From DATBGO01 sp050011895 (GTDB lineage Bacteria > Actinomycetota > Actinomycetes > Streptosporangiales > Streptosporangiaceae): 64,000 nt of DNA. The notes below the pieces were generated by a model. That model ran no database searches and was not told where the DNA came from. It saw only the letters and a program-made list of their open reading frames with translations. The position numbers and the translations under genes are program-made. Of this stretch, positions 34,001 through 41,864 are shown piece by piece. Position 1 is the first letter of the stretch. Every line of letters starts with the position of its first letter. The stretch covers positions 1 through 64,000 of the forward strand of contig JBEKIF010000010.1 of NCBI GenBank assembly GCA_050011895.1, in the 5' to 3' direction.

Positions 34001-35205
34001 TCGATCGCCAGCTTGCCGGTGCGGGCCTTCCGCACGACATCCTCATACGCCATCCAGAACTGGCGGAAGTCCAGCTGCTCGGCCGACTTGATGTTGGGTA
34101 CCAGCAGCTGCCGCGACCCGTCGTCCTTGCGCACGTCGATCGCCAGGCCGAGGTTGACGTGCCCCGGCTGAACGAGCGCCGGCCTGCCGTCCAGCTCGGC
34201 GAAGGACTCGTTCATCTCGCCCGCCATGCCGAGCGCCTTGACAATCGCGTAGCCGATGAGGTGGGTAAAGGAGACCTTGCCGCCACGGCCGCGCGCCAGG
34301 TGATTGTTGATCACGATCCGGTTATCGATCAGGAGCTTGGCGGGTATCCCGCGCACGCTGGTGGCGGTCGGCACCGCGATGCTGGCCGCCATGTTCGCCG
34401 CTGTCCTGGCAGCGGCTCCGCGGAGCCGGATCTCGCTGGCGGCGGCCTGATCCGCTCCGTCGGCCCCAGCCGCGGTTGCCCGGCCCGCAGCCGGTCCGCC
34501 CGCAGCCGGTCCGCTGCCCGGGGCGGTCCCGCCAGTGGCCGTGCCGCCAGAGGCCGGGCCGCCAGAGGCCGGGCCGGCCGGGCCCATCGCGGCTGAGCCG
34601 GTCCTGCCCGGGGCGGTCCCGCCAGACGCCGTGCCGCCCGGGCCCATCGCGGCTGAGCCGGTCCTGTCCGGGGCGGTTCCGCCTGAGCCCGTCCCGCGTT
34701 GGCCCGTCCCGCCCGGAGCGGTTCTGCCTGGACTCGTGCTGCCTCCTGCCGGGCCGGCTTGGGGCGCAGCGCCGGGCGCCTGGCCACCCGTCCCTGACGC
34801 GCCCCCGGCGGCCCCGCCGGCCGCGGCGGGCGATCCGGAGGCGTGGCCAGGTGCCTGCGGCGCGGCCGGCTGGGCAGCGCCGCCCGTCTGATCGCTTGCC
34901 GGGCGGGCTGGCCGGGCAGCTGCGTGCCCGGCAGCGCCGCCGTCGCCCTGGCCGCCAGCGGCCTGGCGGGGCGTCGCGCGAGGCGGATCAGGCGGCAGCG
35001 GATGGTAGTCGGCGAAGAAGTTCCACCACGCCCGGTCGACCGAGCTCGGGTCCGCCTGGTATCGCTGGTATAGCTCGTCGACCAGCCTTTCGTTCGGCCC
35101 GAAGTCGGTACCGTCGTGGTCGGCCGGCGGGGCCGGAGGGGCACCGGAACGGCCGGTTGCTTGCTCGGCGAGATCCGCGGACGACCGCGGGGACTCAGCA
35201 GACAC
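31081..35205 (-). CDS. kgd: Multifunctional 2-oxoglutarate metabolism enzyme Kgd (SucA/ODHA)
   Basis: 1374 residues. It has an N-terminal segment (DFGPNERLVDELYQRYQADP), a linker with tandem repeats (~95-235), an acyltransferase domain (~250-480, DHRIIQGAQSGEFL with the catalytic His) and an E1 domain (YMHMQNPDERAWL, GMAHRGRLNVLANIVGK, IHGDAAFAGQGVV with NNQVGF). There is no lipoyl domain, which defines the mycobacterial-type fusion. It decarboxylates 2-oxoglutarate and makes succinyl-CoA, succinic semialdehyde or 2-hydroxy-3-oxoadipate. Family members are about 1230 residues, so the linker accounts for the excess. The start is GTG 35205. Confidence 0.95.
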   Translation of the reverse strand: MSAESPRSSADLAEQATGRSGAPPAPPADHDGTDFGPNERLVDELYQRYQADPSSVDRAWWNFFADYHPLPPDPPRATPRQAAGGQGDGGAAGHAAARPARPASDQTGGAAQPAAPQAPGHASGSPAAAGGAAGGASGTGGQAPGAAPQAGPAGGSTSPGRTAPGGTGQRGTGSGGTAPDRTGSAAMGPGGTASGGTAPGRTGSAAMGPAGPASGGPASGGTATGGTAPGSGPAAGGPAAGRATAAGADGADQAAASEIRLRGAAARTAANMAASIAVPTATSVRGIPAKLLIDNRIVINNHLARGRGGKVSFTHLIGYAIVKALGMAGEMNESFAELDGRPALVQPGHVNLGLAIDVRKDDGSRQLLVPNIKSAEQLDFRQFWMAYEDVVRKARTGKLAIEDFAGTTITLTNPGTIGTEHSVPRLMPGQGCIVGVGAMEYPAAYQGASGETIARLAISKTVTLTSTYDHRIIQGAQSGEFLRIIHGLLLGEQGFYDEVFQALRIPYEPVRWVRDIPAAHEDDINKAARVHELIHAYRVRGHLMADTDPLEYRQRKHPDLDINQHGLTLWDLEREFATGGFGGKPRMQLREILGVLRDSYCRTVGVEYMHMQNPDERAWLQARVELPHGRADHDEQIRILSRLNVAEAFEMFLQTKFVGQRRFSLEGAEALIPLLDAVLTEAASQHLDEAVIGMAHRGRLNVLANIVGKSYAQIFQEFEGNLDPATTHGSGDVKYHLGAEGKYRTGDGSVIATSLVANPSHLEAVDPVLEGVVRAKQDIIDMGEPGFTVLPVLIHGDAAFAGQGVVAETLELSQLRGYRTGGTVHIVVNNQVGFTTAPEYSRSSVYSTDVARTIQAPIFHVNGDDPEAVARIGRLAFAYRQEFRKDVVIDMICYRRRGHNEADNPSFTQPHMYDLIDSKRSTRKLYTESLIGRGDITLEEAEQALRDYQQELERAFTETKDAAGRPAEPGAVVRPAPAAPHPADQEATPTAITEETIKRIIDTQLNLPDGFTPHPRLQPQLQRRAVMVERDEIDWATGELLAFGSVLIDGHTVRLVGQDTRRGTFGQRHAVLVDRHTGGEYTPLRRFNTATARFHAYDSLLSEFAAVGFEYGYSVARPDALVCWEAQFGDFVNGAQTIVDEFISSGEQKWGQSSGVVLLLPHGYEGQGPDHSSARIERFLTLCAQDNMTVAVPSTPASYFHLLRWQAVSPRVKPLIVVTPKSMLRLKTASSSVAEFTNGTFRPVLGDPEVIDSGAVRRVLVCAGKVYYDLASKREAAGSTGCAIVRAERLYPLPGSQIAAEVARFPNAEEVVWVQEEPANMGSWPYIALHLPTAIGRPVGVVSLPPSSAPAGGSAKAHTAEHGALLETALGLDG
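34579..34700. repeat. ~63-bp imperfect tandem repeat in the kgd linker
   Basis: Two copies share CGGGCCCATCGCGGCTGAGC and CGGTCCTG(C/T)CCGGGGCGGTCC. They encode Gly/Thr/Pro/Ala-rich units such as GGTAPGRTGSAAMGP between the N-terminal segment and the acyltransferase domain. Shorter copies extend to about 34740 and to 34500. Confidence 0.8.
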
Positions 35206-35391
35206 GGCGGATATCGCCCTCTTCCGCAGCTGGTTTACCTGTCATTTCCCGCGCACCAGGCTACCTGGCTGCGCAGGAGCGCCCGCCCTGCACCGGGCGC
35301 AGGCACCCAAGGAAGGCAGCCGGCCCGGGCCGGGGACCCGGTTCGGGAGCTACCGGAATTGTGACACCTGGGCGCGGCAGGAGTGTACAGC

Positions 35392-36339
35392 TCAGACCGG
35401 CAGGTGGTCCCTGCCGTGCGGCTCGAGCCAGTTCACGAACGGGCCCTTAGGAACGATCCTGGACGGGTTGATCCAATCCTGGGCCTGGTAGTAATGCCGT
35501 TTGATCTGGCTGAAATCGGTGGTATCAGCGAAGCCGGGCCGCTGATACAGGTCGCGCGCATAGGCCCAGAGGTGCCGGTAGTCGATCAGCCTGCGCAGGT
35601 TGCACTTGAACAGAACGTAATAGACGGCGTCGAACCTGGCCAGCGTCGGGAACAGCCGGACATCCGCCTCGCAGAGCTGGCTGCCGAGCAGGAACCTGCG
35701 CCGGCCAAGCCGCTCTTCGAGCGCGTCAAGCGTCGCGAAAAGCGAGTCGAATGCCTCCTCGTAGTCCGCCTGCGTCGTGGCCATGCCCGCCTTGTACACG
35801 CCGTTATTGACCGCGTGGTAGACCAGCGTGGCTAGCGCGTCGATCTCGCGGCGGAGACCAACTGGGTAAAGGTCGGGTGCGCCGGGCCGGTGATAGTCAA
35901 TGAACTCGGTCTCGAACATGAGGGGTATCTGCAGCACATCGTTGGTCACGACGCGCTTGGTCCTGGTATCCCACAGGCAAGGGACGGAGCAGCGGCCAGC
36001 ATGGCCGGGATCGGTGGCCAGATATAGCTCGGCAAGGAACCGCGCGCCGGTGACCGGGTCGCGGCCGCCGGTGTTGTCGGGGAAGTGCCAGCCCCGCTCG
36101 TCGGAGATCGGGTCGGTCAGCGACAGCCCGATGACCTGTTCAAGCCCCAGCAGCCTGCGGACAATCAGCGCGCGCTGAGACCACGGGCATGCCAGCGAGG
36201 CGTACAACTGGTAGCGCGATGGCCGTGCAGGCAACCCGGCGGAGCCGTCCCTCGTGATCTGTCCCCGGTAGCTGCCTTGCGGGCGCGCGAACCCGCCTGA
36301 GATCGACAGCGCTGAGGACGGCTGAAGCATGGCTTGCAT
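35392..36339 (-). CDS. Xi-class glutathione transferase-like reductase (ECM4/YqjG family)
   Basis: 315 residues. The thioredoxin-like domain has the catalytic Cys in LYASLACPWSQRALIVR, then PISDERGWHFPD. The helical C-terminus has AVNNGVYKAGMATTQADYEE, a family signature. In proteobacteria this family reduces glutathionyl-hydroquinones; actinobacteria make mycothiol, so the thiol partner here is probably mycothiol or another low-molecular thiol (inference). Start ATG 36339 has GGGGA; GTG 36342 also possible. Confidence 0.85.
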   Translation of the reverse strand: MQAMLQPSSALSISGGFARPQGSYRGQITRDGSAGLPARPSRYQLYASLACPWSQRALIVRRLLGLEQVIGLSLTDPISDERGWHFPDNTGGRDPVTGARFLAELYLATDPGHAGRCSVPCLWDTRTKRVVTNDVLQIPLMFETEFIDYHRPGAPDLYPVGLRREIDALATLVYHAVNNGVYKAGMATTQADYEEAFDSLFATLDALEERLGRRRFLLGSQLCEADVRLFPTLARFDAVYYVLFKCNLRRLIDYRHLWAYARDLYQRPGFADTTDFSQIKRHYYQAQDWINPSRIVPKGPFVNWLEPHGRDHLPV

Positions 36340-36463
36340 CACCGTCCCCTGCCGGACGCCGCTGCGGATAACGCATCATGTACTACTAGATCACGCTCTG
36401 ACACCTAGCGTGCACCAATCGTCGTGACCCGCGGGCGTGTCGGCGGTCGTGCCCTCGGCCGGT

Positions 36464-37297
36464 TTAGCGCGCCCTGTTCAGCGGGCCGGGGGCGCTGGCC
36501 CCGAACACGTCCATCCTCCGGTTATCCAGGCACGGCAGGACAGCACGGACTCGCGCGGTCATCCCGATGTCCACCTCGCCCACCCCGATGCACTCGGCCG
36601 AGCCGAGATCGATCCGCGCCGTGCCCATCGGATCGACGAGCATGCTGCGGCCGATTCCGGTAGGCGCGCCGGTGACCGGCTCGGCGGGGTCAGGCACCTG
36701 GCCGGCCGCCGCAACCCAGATGGTGTTCTCGATGGCCCTGGCCCGCACCAGGGTCACCCAGTGCTCCTCCTTGAACAGCCCTGCTGCCCACGCGGCCGGA
36801 ATCACGAGCACCTGCGCCCCGCCGGCCGCCAGTGCCCGCGCCTGCTCGGGAAACCTGACGTCGTAGCAGGTGAGGAAGCCAACGCGGAGTCCGGCGAGCT
36901 CGGCGATGACCGGCTCAGCGCCCGCCGCGACCAGGTCGGACTCGCGCTGGCCGAGCGCGTCGAACAGGTGGATCTTCCGGTAGCTGGCCACCAGCCGCCC
37001 GGTCTCGTCGAAGGCAACCGCGGTGTTGTATACGCGGCCCGCGGGCGCCGGCTCGAAAACTCCCGCCACTACGGCGACTCCGTGCAGACGCGCGGCCTCG
37101 AGCAAACCAGTACAGAACGCGCCGTCGAGCGGCGCAGCAGCTGCTGCCAGGTCAGTCCCGAACCGGGCTTGGGTCCCTTCGGGAAACACCGCGAGCCTGG
37201 CGCCCTGGCGGGCGGCGCTGGCGATTGCAGCCTGTGCCCTGGCCAGGTTGGCGGATGGATCGGAACTGACCGGTATCTGGCAGAGCGCGACCCGCAT
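36464..37297 (-). CDS. Carbon-nitrogen hydrolase (nitrilase superfamily)
   Basis: 277 residues. The catalytic triad is Glu in VFPEGTQARFG, Lys in SYRKIHLFDALG and Cys in LTCYDVRFPEQARAL. Relatives include omega-amidase and deaminated-glutathione amidase types; motifs favour the Nit1/Nit2 group but the substrate is open. ATG 37297 begins MRVALCQIP, the usual family start; an ATG six codons upstream is unlikely. Confidence 0.88.
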   Translation of the reverse strand: MRVALCQIPVSSDPSANLARAQAAIASAARQGARLAVFPEGTQARFGTDLAAAAAPLDGAFCTGLLEAARLHGVAVVAGVFEPAPAGRVYNTAVAFDETGRLVASYRKIHLFDALGQRESDLVAAGAEPVIAELAGLRVGFLTCYDVRFPEQARALAAGGAQVLVIPAAWAAGLFKEEHWVTLVRARAIENTIWVAAAGQVPDPAEPVTGAPTGIGRSMLVDPMGTARIDLGSAECIGVGEVDIGMTARVRAVLPCLDNRRMDVFGASAPGPLNRAR

Positions 37298-37509
37298 AGC
37301 GGCAGCGTAGAGCATGTCACCTGGGCGCGACTCGGCGCGGCCCGCCGGCCGCCCGCCCGGTTAGCGGCCGTTGCCTGCCGGGCTAGCCTGGCCAATCGAA
37401 TAGCAGCGATGCGCCCGTTGCTCCTGCTGATTCCGCGCCAAAGGGCCTATCGCCGCTACTGACCAGACACCGCAGAGCGCCTGACCCGGAATGCAGCTAA
37501 CGTGTCGGC

Positions 37510-38061
37510 ATGGTCGCGCTCCTGCTCGTCGCGGTCTCCGTCGGCCTATCCAACTTTGCCGCGGCGATCGGGATCGGCGCCGGCGGCGTCGACAACAGGA
37601 CGCGGCTGAGGGTCGGGCTCGTGTTCGGCCTCTACGAGGCGGGCATGCCGATCGCCGGGCTCGTCCTGGGCCAGCGGTTTGCCAGCACGCTCGGCAGGAC
37701 AACTCACTGGGTGGGGGGCGCCCTCCTGATCGCCCTGGGCTTGTACGGGCTGATCAAGTCGATCCGCTCGGCTGGCGACGGCGATGCGCCGCAGGCAGGG
37801 TCCGCGAGCCGGTCCCGGCTGCTGGTGAGCGGTTTCGCGCTGAGCATCGACAACCTGGTGATCGGATTCGCGCTCGGCACCTACCAGGTGAATGTCCTGA
37901 CCGGCACTCTGGTGATCGGCCTCGTCAGCGTCGCCCTGTCGCTGGCGGGGCTGGAGCTTGGCGCGAGGATGGGCAGGTGGTCAGGCCGACGCAGCGAGCA
38001 ACTCGGCGGGCTCCTGCTGATCTCGGTCGGGGTGGCCATCGCGGCAGGAACTCTCAGTTAG
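37510..38061 (+). CDS. mntP: MntP-like manganese efflux pump
   Basis: 183 residues with six helices in two inverted repeats. Repeat 1 has VSVGLSNFAAAIGIGAGG with VFGLYEAGMPIAGLVLGQ, and repeat 2 has GFALSIDNLVIGFALGT and GLELGARMGRWSGRRSEQLG. In E. coli and Neisseria MntP exports Mn2+. The usual DxxxxDN-type charged positions are partly replaced in repeat 1 (SNFAAA), so ion preference may differ. No yybP-ykoY riboswitch was recognised in the 190 bases upstream. Confidence 0.82.
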   Translation: MVALLLVAVSVGLSNFAAAIGIGAGGVDNRTRLRVGLVFGLYEAGMPIAGLVLGQRFASTLGRTTHWVGGALLIALGLYGLIKSIRSAGDGDAPQAGSASRSRLLVSGFALSIDNLVIGFALGTYQVNVLTGTLVIGLVSVALSLAGLELGARMGRWSGRRSEQLGGLLLISVGVAIAAGTLS

Positions 38062-38074
38062 CCCGGGCGTGGCG

Positions 38075-39163
38075 TCAGCCGAAGGTCACGACCTGCCTGA
38101 TCACGTCGCCCCTGCGCAGCGCGGCGATGGCGTCGTTCAGGTCGTCGAACGCAATGCGCCTGGTGATCAGGCTCTCGATGTCCAGCAGGCCGGCCCGCCA
38201 CAGGCTGACGAAGCGGGGCACATCACGGTGCAGGTCACATCCGCCATACAACGAGCTGAGCAGCTTCTTCCCGTCAAACAGCAGCTCGAACGCGCTGAAC
38301 GGGACGCTGTCCGCGCGATCGCCTGCGCCCACCACGATCACCTCCCCGCCGCGCCTGGCCAGCCGCCAGGCGCTGCGGATCGTCGCGGAGACGCCGACCA
38401 CCTCGAACGCGTAGTCGAACCCGCTGCCGCCGGTAAGCTCCTTCCGCGCCTGCTCCGCTTCGTCCGGCGTTACCGCGTGGGTCGCGCCGAGTGCCCTCGC
38501 CAGGTCGTGCTTGGCCGGCAACGGATCGACGGCCAGGATCGTGGCTGCCCCGGCGATCCTGGCGCCCTGGATGGCTGCCAGGCCGACTCCGCCGCAGCCG
38601 ACCACCGCCACCGAGGAACCAGGTATCACCCTGGCCGTGTTCACCACCGCTCCAACGCCGGTCGGGATGCCGCAGCCGAGCAGCGCCGCGTATTCGAACG
38701 GGATGTCGTGCTCGATCGGGATGACCGCCTGCCAGGGCACCACCAGCTCCTCCGCCCAGGTGCCGCAGCCCGCCATGCCGAACGCCTCGGTGCCATCGCC
38801 GAGCCGGAACTGCGGGGTCTTGAATCCCTTGACCACGTAGGTGAGGCAGAGAAATGGCTCTCCCCGGCGGCACTCCGGGCAGTCCCCGCAGGCCGGCGTC
38901 CATGAGATCACGACGTGCTGGCCGGGGGAGAGCCCGGTTACCCGCTCGCCCACCGCGACGACCTCGCCCGCGCCCTCATGCCCGAGCACGGCGGGCAGCC
39001 CGCACGGGATAACGCCGGTGAGCACGGACAGGTCAGAGTGGCAGACGCCGGTGGCCCGGACCCGGACCCGCACCTCGCCGGGACCCGGCCCGATCGCCGT
39101 GATGTCGTCCCGCAAGTCCACCCCCGCTTGTGGGCCGGTCGCATGCAACAGCGCGGCTCGCAA
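38075..39163 (-). CDS. Zinc-dependent alcohol dehydrogenase (class III-like MDR)
   Basis: Catalytic zinc ligands Cys in ATGVCHSDLSV and the His in LGHEGAGEVVAVG are present, as are four structural-zinc Cys (ACGDCPECRRGEPFLC). NAD(P) binding is VAVVGCGGVGLAAIQGARIA. It likely oxidises an alcohol or a mycothiol adduct such as S-hydroxymethyl-mycothiol; the exact substrate is not determined. I chose TTG 39163, which has GAGGAG upstream and gives the usual LRAALLHATG start; TTG 39187 is further upstream. Confidence 0.88.
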   Translation of the reverse strand: MRAALLHATGPQAGVDLRDDITAIGPGPGEVRVRVRATGVCHSDLSVLTGVIPCGLPAVLGHEGAGEVVAVGERVTGLSPGQHVVISWTPACGDCPECRRGEPFLCLTYVVKGFKTPQFRLGDGTEAFGMAGCGTWAEELVVPWQAVIPIEHDIPFEYAALLGCGIPTGVGAVVNTARVIPGSSVAVVGCGGVGLAAIQGARIAGAATILAVDPLPAKHDLARALGATHAVTPDEAEQARKELTGGSGFDYAFEVVGVSATIRSAWRLARRGGEVIVVGAGDRADSVPFSAFELLFDGKKLLSSLYGGCDLHRDVPRFVSLWRAGLLDIESLITRRIAFDDLNDAIAALRRGDVIRQVVTFG

Positions 39164-39295
39164 CGGCGTCGTCTCCTCACTAGTCAAGGCTGGTCAGGGC
39201 TGGCACTGGCCAAGGCTGGCCCGGCAGTCCGGGTCATCGGAGTAGAGCACGTCCTGCCGCGCGCGGGCAAGGCCACCAGCGGCAGACTGATCTCC

Positions 39296-39940
39296 ATGAA
39301 CGACAGCATGCATCCCGGGCTCATGCGGGCAGCCGAGGCAGCAACGGGCTTCATGCCGCCCGCCGAGGGCCTGGCGCTGTTCCGTACCGCTGCTGCCTAT
39401 GCGCCGGCGGGCCCCATCGCCGAGATCGGCACCTACTGCGGAAAGTCGACGATCTACCTCGCCGCGGCGGGCCGCGCGGCCCGCCAGCTGGTGGTCACCG
39501 TCGATCACCATCACGGCTCTGAGGAGAACCAGCCTGGCTGGGAGTACCACGACACCCGGCTCGTCGATCCGGCTACCGGCCGGCTCGACACGCTGCCGCA
39601 TTTCAGGTCCACGCTCGCGGCGGCCGGCCTGGAGGACTCCGTGATCGCCATCGTGGGCGCCTCCGCCGAGGTGGCCAGGCTGTGGCGGATGCCGCTCGGC
39701 ATGCTGTTCATCGACGGCGGCCACACCGACGCTGCGGCCACCACCGACTACGAGGGCTGGGCGCCGTGGGTCGCGCCCGGCGGGGCACTGGCCATTCACG
39801 ACGTCTTCCCCGATCCGGCCGATGGCGGCCGCCCGCCGTACCTGATCTACCAGCGGGCCCTAAAGTCCGGCGCGTTTGTCGAGGTGACCGTCGCGGGATC
39901 GCTCCGGGTGCTGGAGCGGACCGGCGCCGGAATCGGCTGA
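39296..39940 (+). CDS. Class I SAM-dependent methyltransferase-like protein
   Basis: 214 residues. The Rossmann glycine motif is APIAEIGTYCGKSTIYLAAA, followed by VVTVDHHHGSEENQPGWEYH and the acidic motif MLFIDGGHTDAAATTDYEGW. It resembles O-methyltransferases of the CmcI/TylF type, often involved in sugar or glycopeptide tailoring. Its 3' end overlaps by 81 bases the end of a convergent toroid-type gene. ATG 39296 lacks a strong RBS. Confidence 0.78.
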   Translation: MNDSMHPGLMRAAEAATGFMPPAEGLALFRTAAAYAPAGPIAEIGTYCGKSTIYLAAAGRAARQLVVTVDHHHGSEENQPGWEYHDTRLVDPATGRLDTLPHFRSTLAAAGLEDSVIAIVGASAEVARLWRMPLGMLFIDGGHTDAAATTDYEGWAPWVAPGGALAIHDVFPDPADGGRPPYLIYQRALKSGAFVEVTVAGSLRVLERTGAGIG

Positions 39941-41083
39941 GGACTCCGCCGGACCGCAGCCGCACGCCGCCGGGTCGACTGGCGCGGAGCTGTCGCACCG
40001 CGCGGCTGCCTTGCGGAAGATCCCTGATCCGCCGGTGGCCGCGCACAGCGCGTCGGCGGCCAGCACCACCGCTGCCGAGGTCCAGCTGCTCCGCTCGTCC
40101 GGGAAGTGCGCCCGGTTGGCAAACTGCCAGCCAGTCCAGTACGCGCCGTCGGCATCGCGCAGATGCTGGATCTGCCCGAACAGCTGCGCCGCGCCCTGCC
40201 GGTCGCCGATCGCCTCAAGCGCGAGCAGCAGCTCGCAGGTCTCAGCGCCGGTCACCCATGGCTCGTCGCTGACGCACCGGACTCCGAGACCAGGCACGAC
40301 GAACCTCTCCCGGCCGGCCGCCAGCCGCCGCAGCGCCGCGCTGCCGCGCAGTGCACCGCCGAGAACCGGGTAGTACCAGTCCATCGAGAACCAGCTCTTG
40401 TCGGCGAAGGCCTCGGGATGGCAGGCGACCGCGTGGCCGAGCAGGTCGGCCGCGAGTTCCCAGTCCGGCTGCGGCTCGCCGATGTGCTCGGCGAGTGCTA
40501 CGGCGCAGCGCAGGCTGTGGTGGATGCTGGAGCAGCCGGTCAGCAGCGCGTAATCAGCTGCCGTGCCGTCGGCCTTCCGTTGCCAGCTCACCTCGCCGCG
40601 GGGCAGCTGCAGGCCGAGCGTGAACTCGATGCCCGCACGGACCACCGGCCACATCCGCTCGGTGAAACCCGAATCCCCGGTGACGAGGAACTCATGCCAC
40701 ACGCCAACTGCCGGATAGGCGGCATGGTTGCTCTCGGCGGCGTGGTCGGTGACCACGCCGCCGCGGGCCGTCTGCCTCGGCCAGGACCCGTCGGCGCACT
40801 GCGCCGTCCGTAGCCACTCGTAAGCCCGCCTGGCAGCGTCCCTGAGGCCGCACGCGCTCAGCGCCATCGCGCACTCGACATGGTTCCAGGCGTCGACATG
40901 GCCATCAGGCCAGCCGACCGCGCCATCCCGTTGCTGCTGCGAGGCGATGCTCCGGCCGGTAGCCAGGATCTCGTCAGCAGTCAGGATGCCCGGCACGGCA
41001 GGCGGCCGGTGCCGCGCTGTCGTTCTCCCGTGCACGTCCCCCCCGTTGGTTGTCGCAGTGTCCAGGTCCTCAGGCCGCAGCAT
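39860..41083 (-). CDS. Alpha/alpha-toroid (prenyltransferase/squalene-cyclase-like) protein
   Basis: About 407 residues, helical, with several QW-like repeats (QQQRDGAVGWPDG, RTAQCADGSWPR, LRDADGAYWTGWQF). These mark the prenyltransferase/squalene-oxidase toroid superfamily. Actinobacterial genomes annotate such genes as prenyltransferases, yet no isoprenoid or zinc residues are obvious, so the label is structural. The last ~55 residues are low-complexity and overlap the convergent methyltransferase gene. ATG 41083 is chosen over 41113 for its AGGGG. Confidence 0.65.
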   Translation of the reverse strand: MLRPEDLDTATTNGGDVHGRTTARHRPPAVPGILTADEILATGRSIASQQQRDGAVGWPDGHVDAWNHVECAMALSACGLRDAARRAYEWLRTAQCADGSWPRQTARGGVVTDHAAESNHAAYPAVGVWHEFLVTGDSGFTERMWPVVRAGIEFTLGLQLPRGEVSWQRKADGTAADYALLTGCSSIHHSLRCAVALAEHIGEPQPDWELAADLLGHAVACHPEAFADKSWFSMDWYYPVLGGALRGSAALRRLAAGRERFVVPGLGVRCVSDEPWVTGAETCELLLALEAIGDRQGAAQLFGQIQHLRDADGAYWTGWQFANRAHFPDERSSWTSAAVVLAADALCAATGGSGIFRKAAARCDSSAPVDPAACGCGPAESSADSGAGPLQHPERSRDGHLDKRAGL

Positions 41084-41864
41084 GTGCCCGGCCCCTGGCG
41101 CCGGCGGCTGCATCGCTCACGCTGGTATCGCGGCCGATCCCAGGCACGCCCTCGGCCTGCCGGACCGCGTAGACGACGGTGCTCTTGCCGATGAGCGGGT
41201 TCAGGGCCCGGTCGGCCAGCCGCATGGTGCGCGGCTGTTTCATGATCTCCCAGACCAGGATCCGGTGATAGGCGCGGGCCAGCGGATGATCGTCGTCGTG
41301 CACCCCGACGGCGCACTTCAGCCACCAGTACGGCGAATGCAGGGCGTGCGCGTGGTGATGGCCGCTCACGGCCAGGCCGGCGCGCGCCAGCTTGGCCTCG
41401 AGCTCGCCGCGGGTGAAGATGCGCACGTGCCCGCCGGGGACATTGTGGTAGTCGTCGGAGAGCCGCCAGCAGATCCGCTCAGGCAGCCAGCTCGGCACGG
41501 TGATCGCTGCCAGCCCGCCGGGCCGGAGTACCCTGGCCAGCTCGTTGATGGCGGCCTGATCGGCCGGGATGTGCTCGAGTACCTCGGCGGCAATCACCCG
41601 GTCGAATGACCCGTCGGGAAACGGGATCGCGGTCGCGTCGCCGGCCACTGCGAACCCGGCTCCGCCCTGGCCTGCCTCGCCCGCCTCGTGCATTCCGGTG
41701 AACATCTCCGACACCTGGACAAGCTCGCGCTCGTCGGTGTCGAGCGCGACAACCCGGGCACCGCGCCGCAGCACCTCGAACGCGTGCCGCCCGGCGCCGC
41801 AGCCAAGATCGAGCACTTGGTCGCCCCGGCCGACGGGAAACCTGCCGAAATCCACGGTCAGCAT
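41070..41864 (-). CDS. Class I SAM-dependent methyltransferase (Methyltransf_11 type)
   Basis: 264 residues. Motif I is QVLDLGCGAGRHAFEVLRRG, with ALDTDE, then FDRVIAAEVLEHIPADQAAI and LRPGGLAAITVPSWLPER. It probably methylates a small molecule or glycan. The start overlaps the GT4 stop by seven bases and its end overlaps the toroid gene's start, which implies one transcription unit GT4-methyltransferase-toroid. Confidence 0.85.
   Translation of the reverse strand: MLTVDFGRFPVGRGDQVLDLGCGAGRHAFEVLRRGARVVALDTDERELVQVSEMFTGMHEAGEAGQGGAGFAVAGDATAIPFPDGSFDRVIAAEVLEHIPADQAAINELARVLRPGGLAAITVPSWLPERICWRLSDDYHNVPGGHVRIFTRGELEAKLARAGLAVSGHHHAHALHSPYWWLKCAVGVHDDDHPLARAYHRILVWEIMKQPRTMRLADRALNPLIGKSTVVYAVRQAEGVPGIGRDTSVSDAAAGARGRAHAAA

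Noticed and set aside
37316..37509. yybP-ykoY manganese riboswitch before mntP
   Set aside because: The characteristic conserved loops are not visible.
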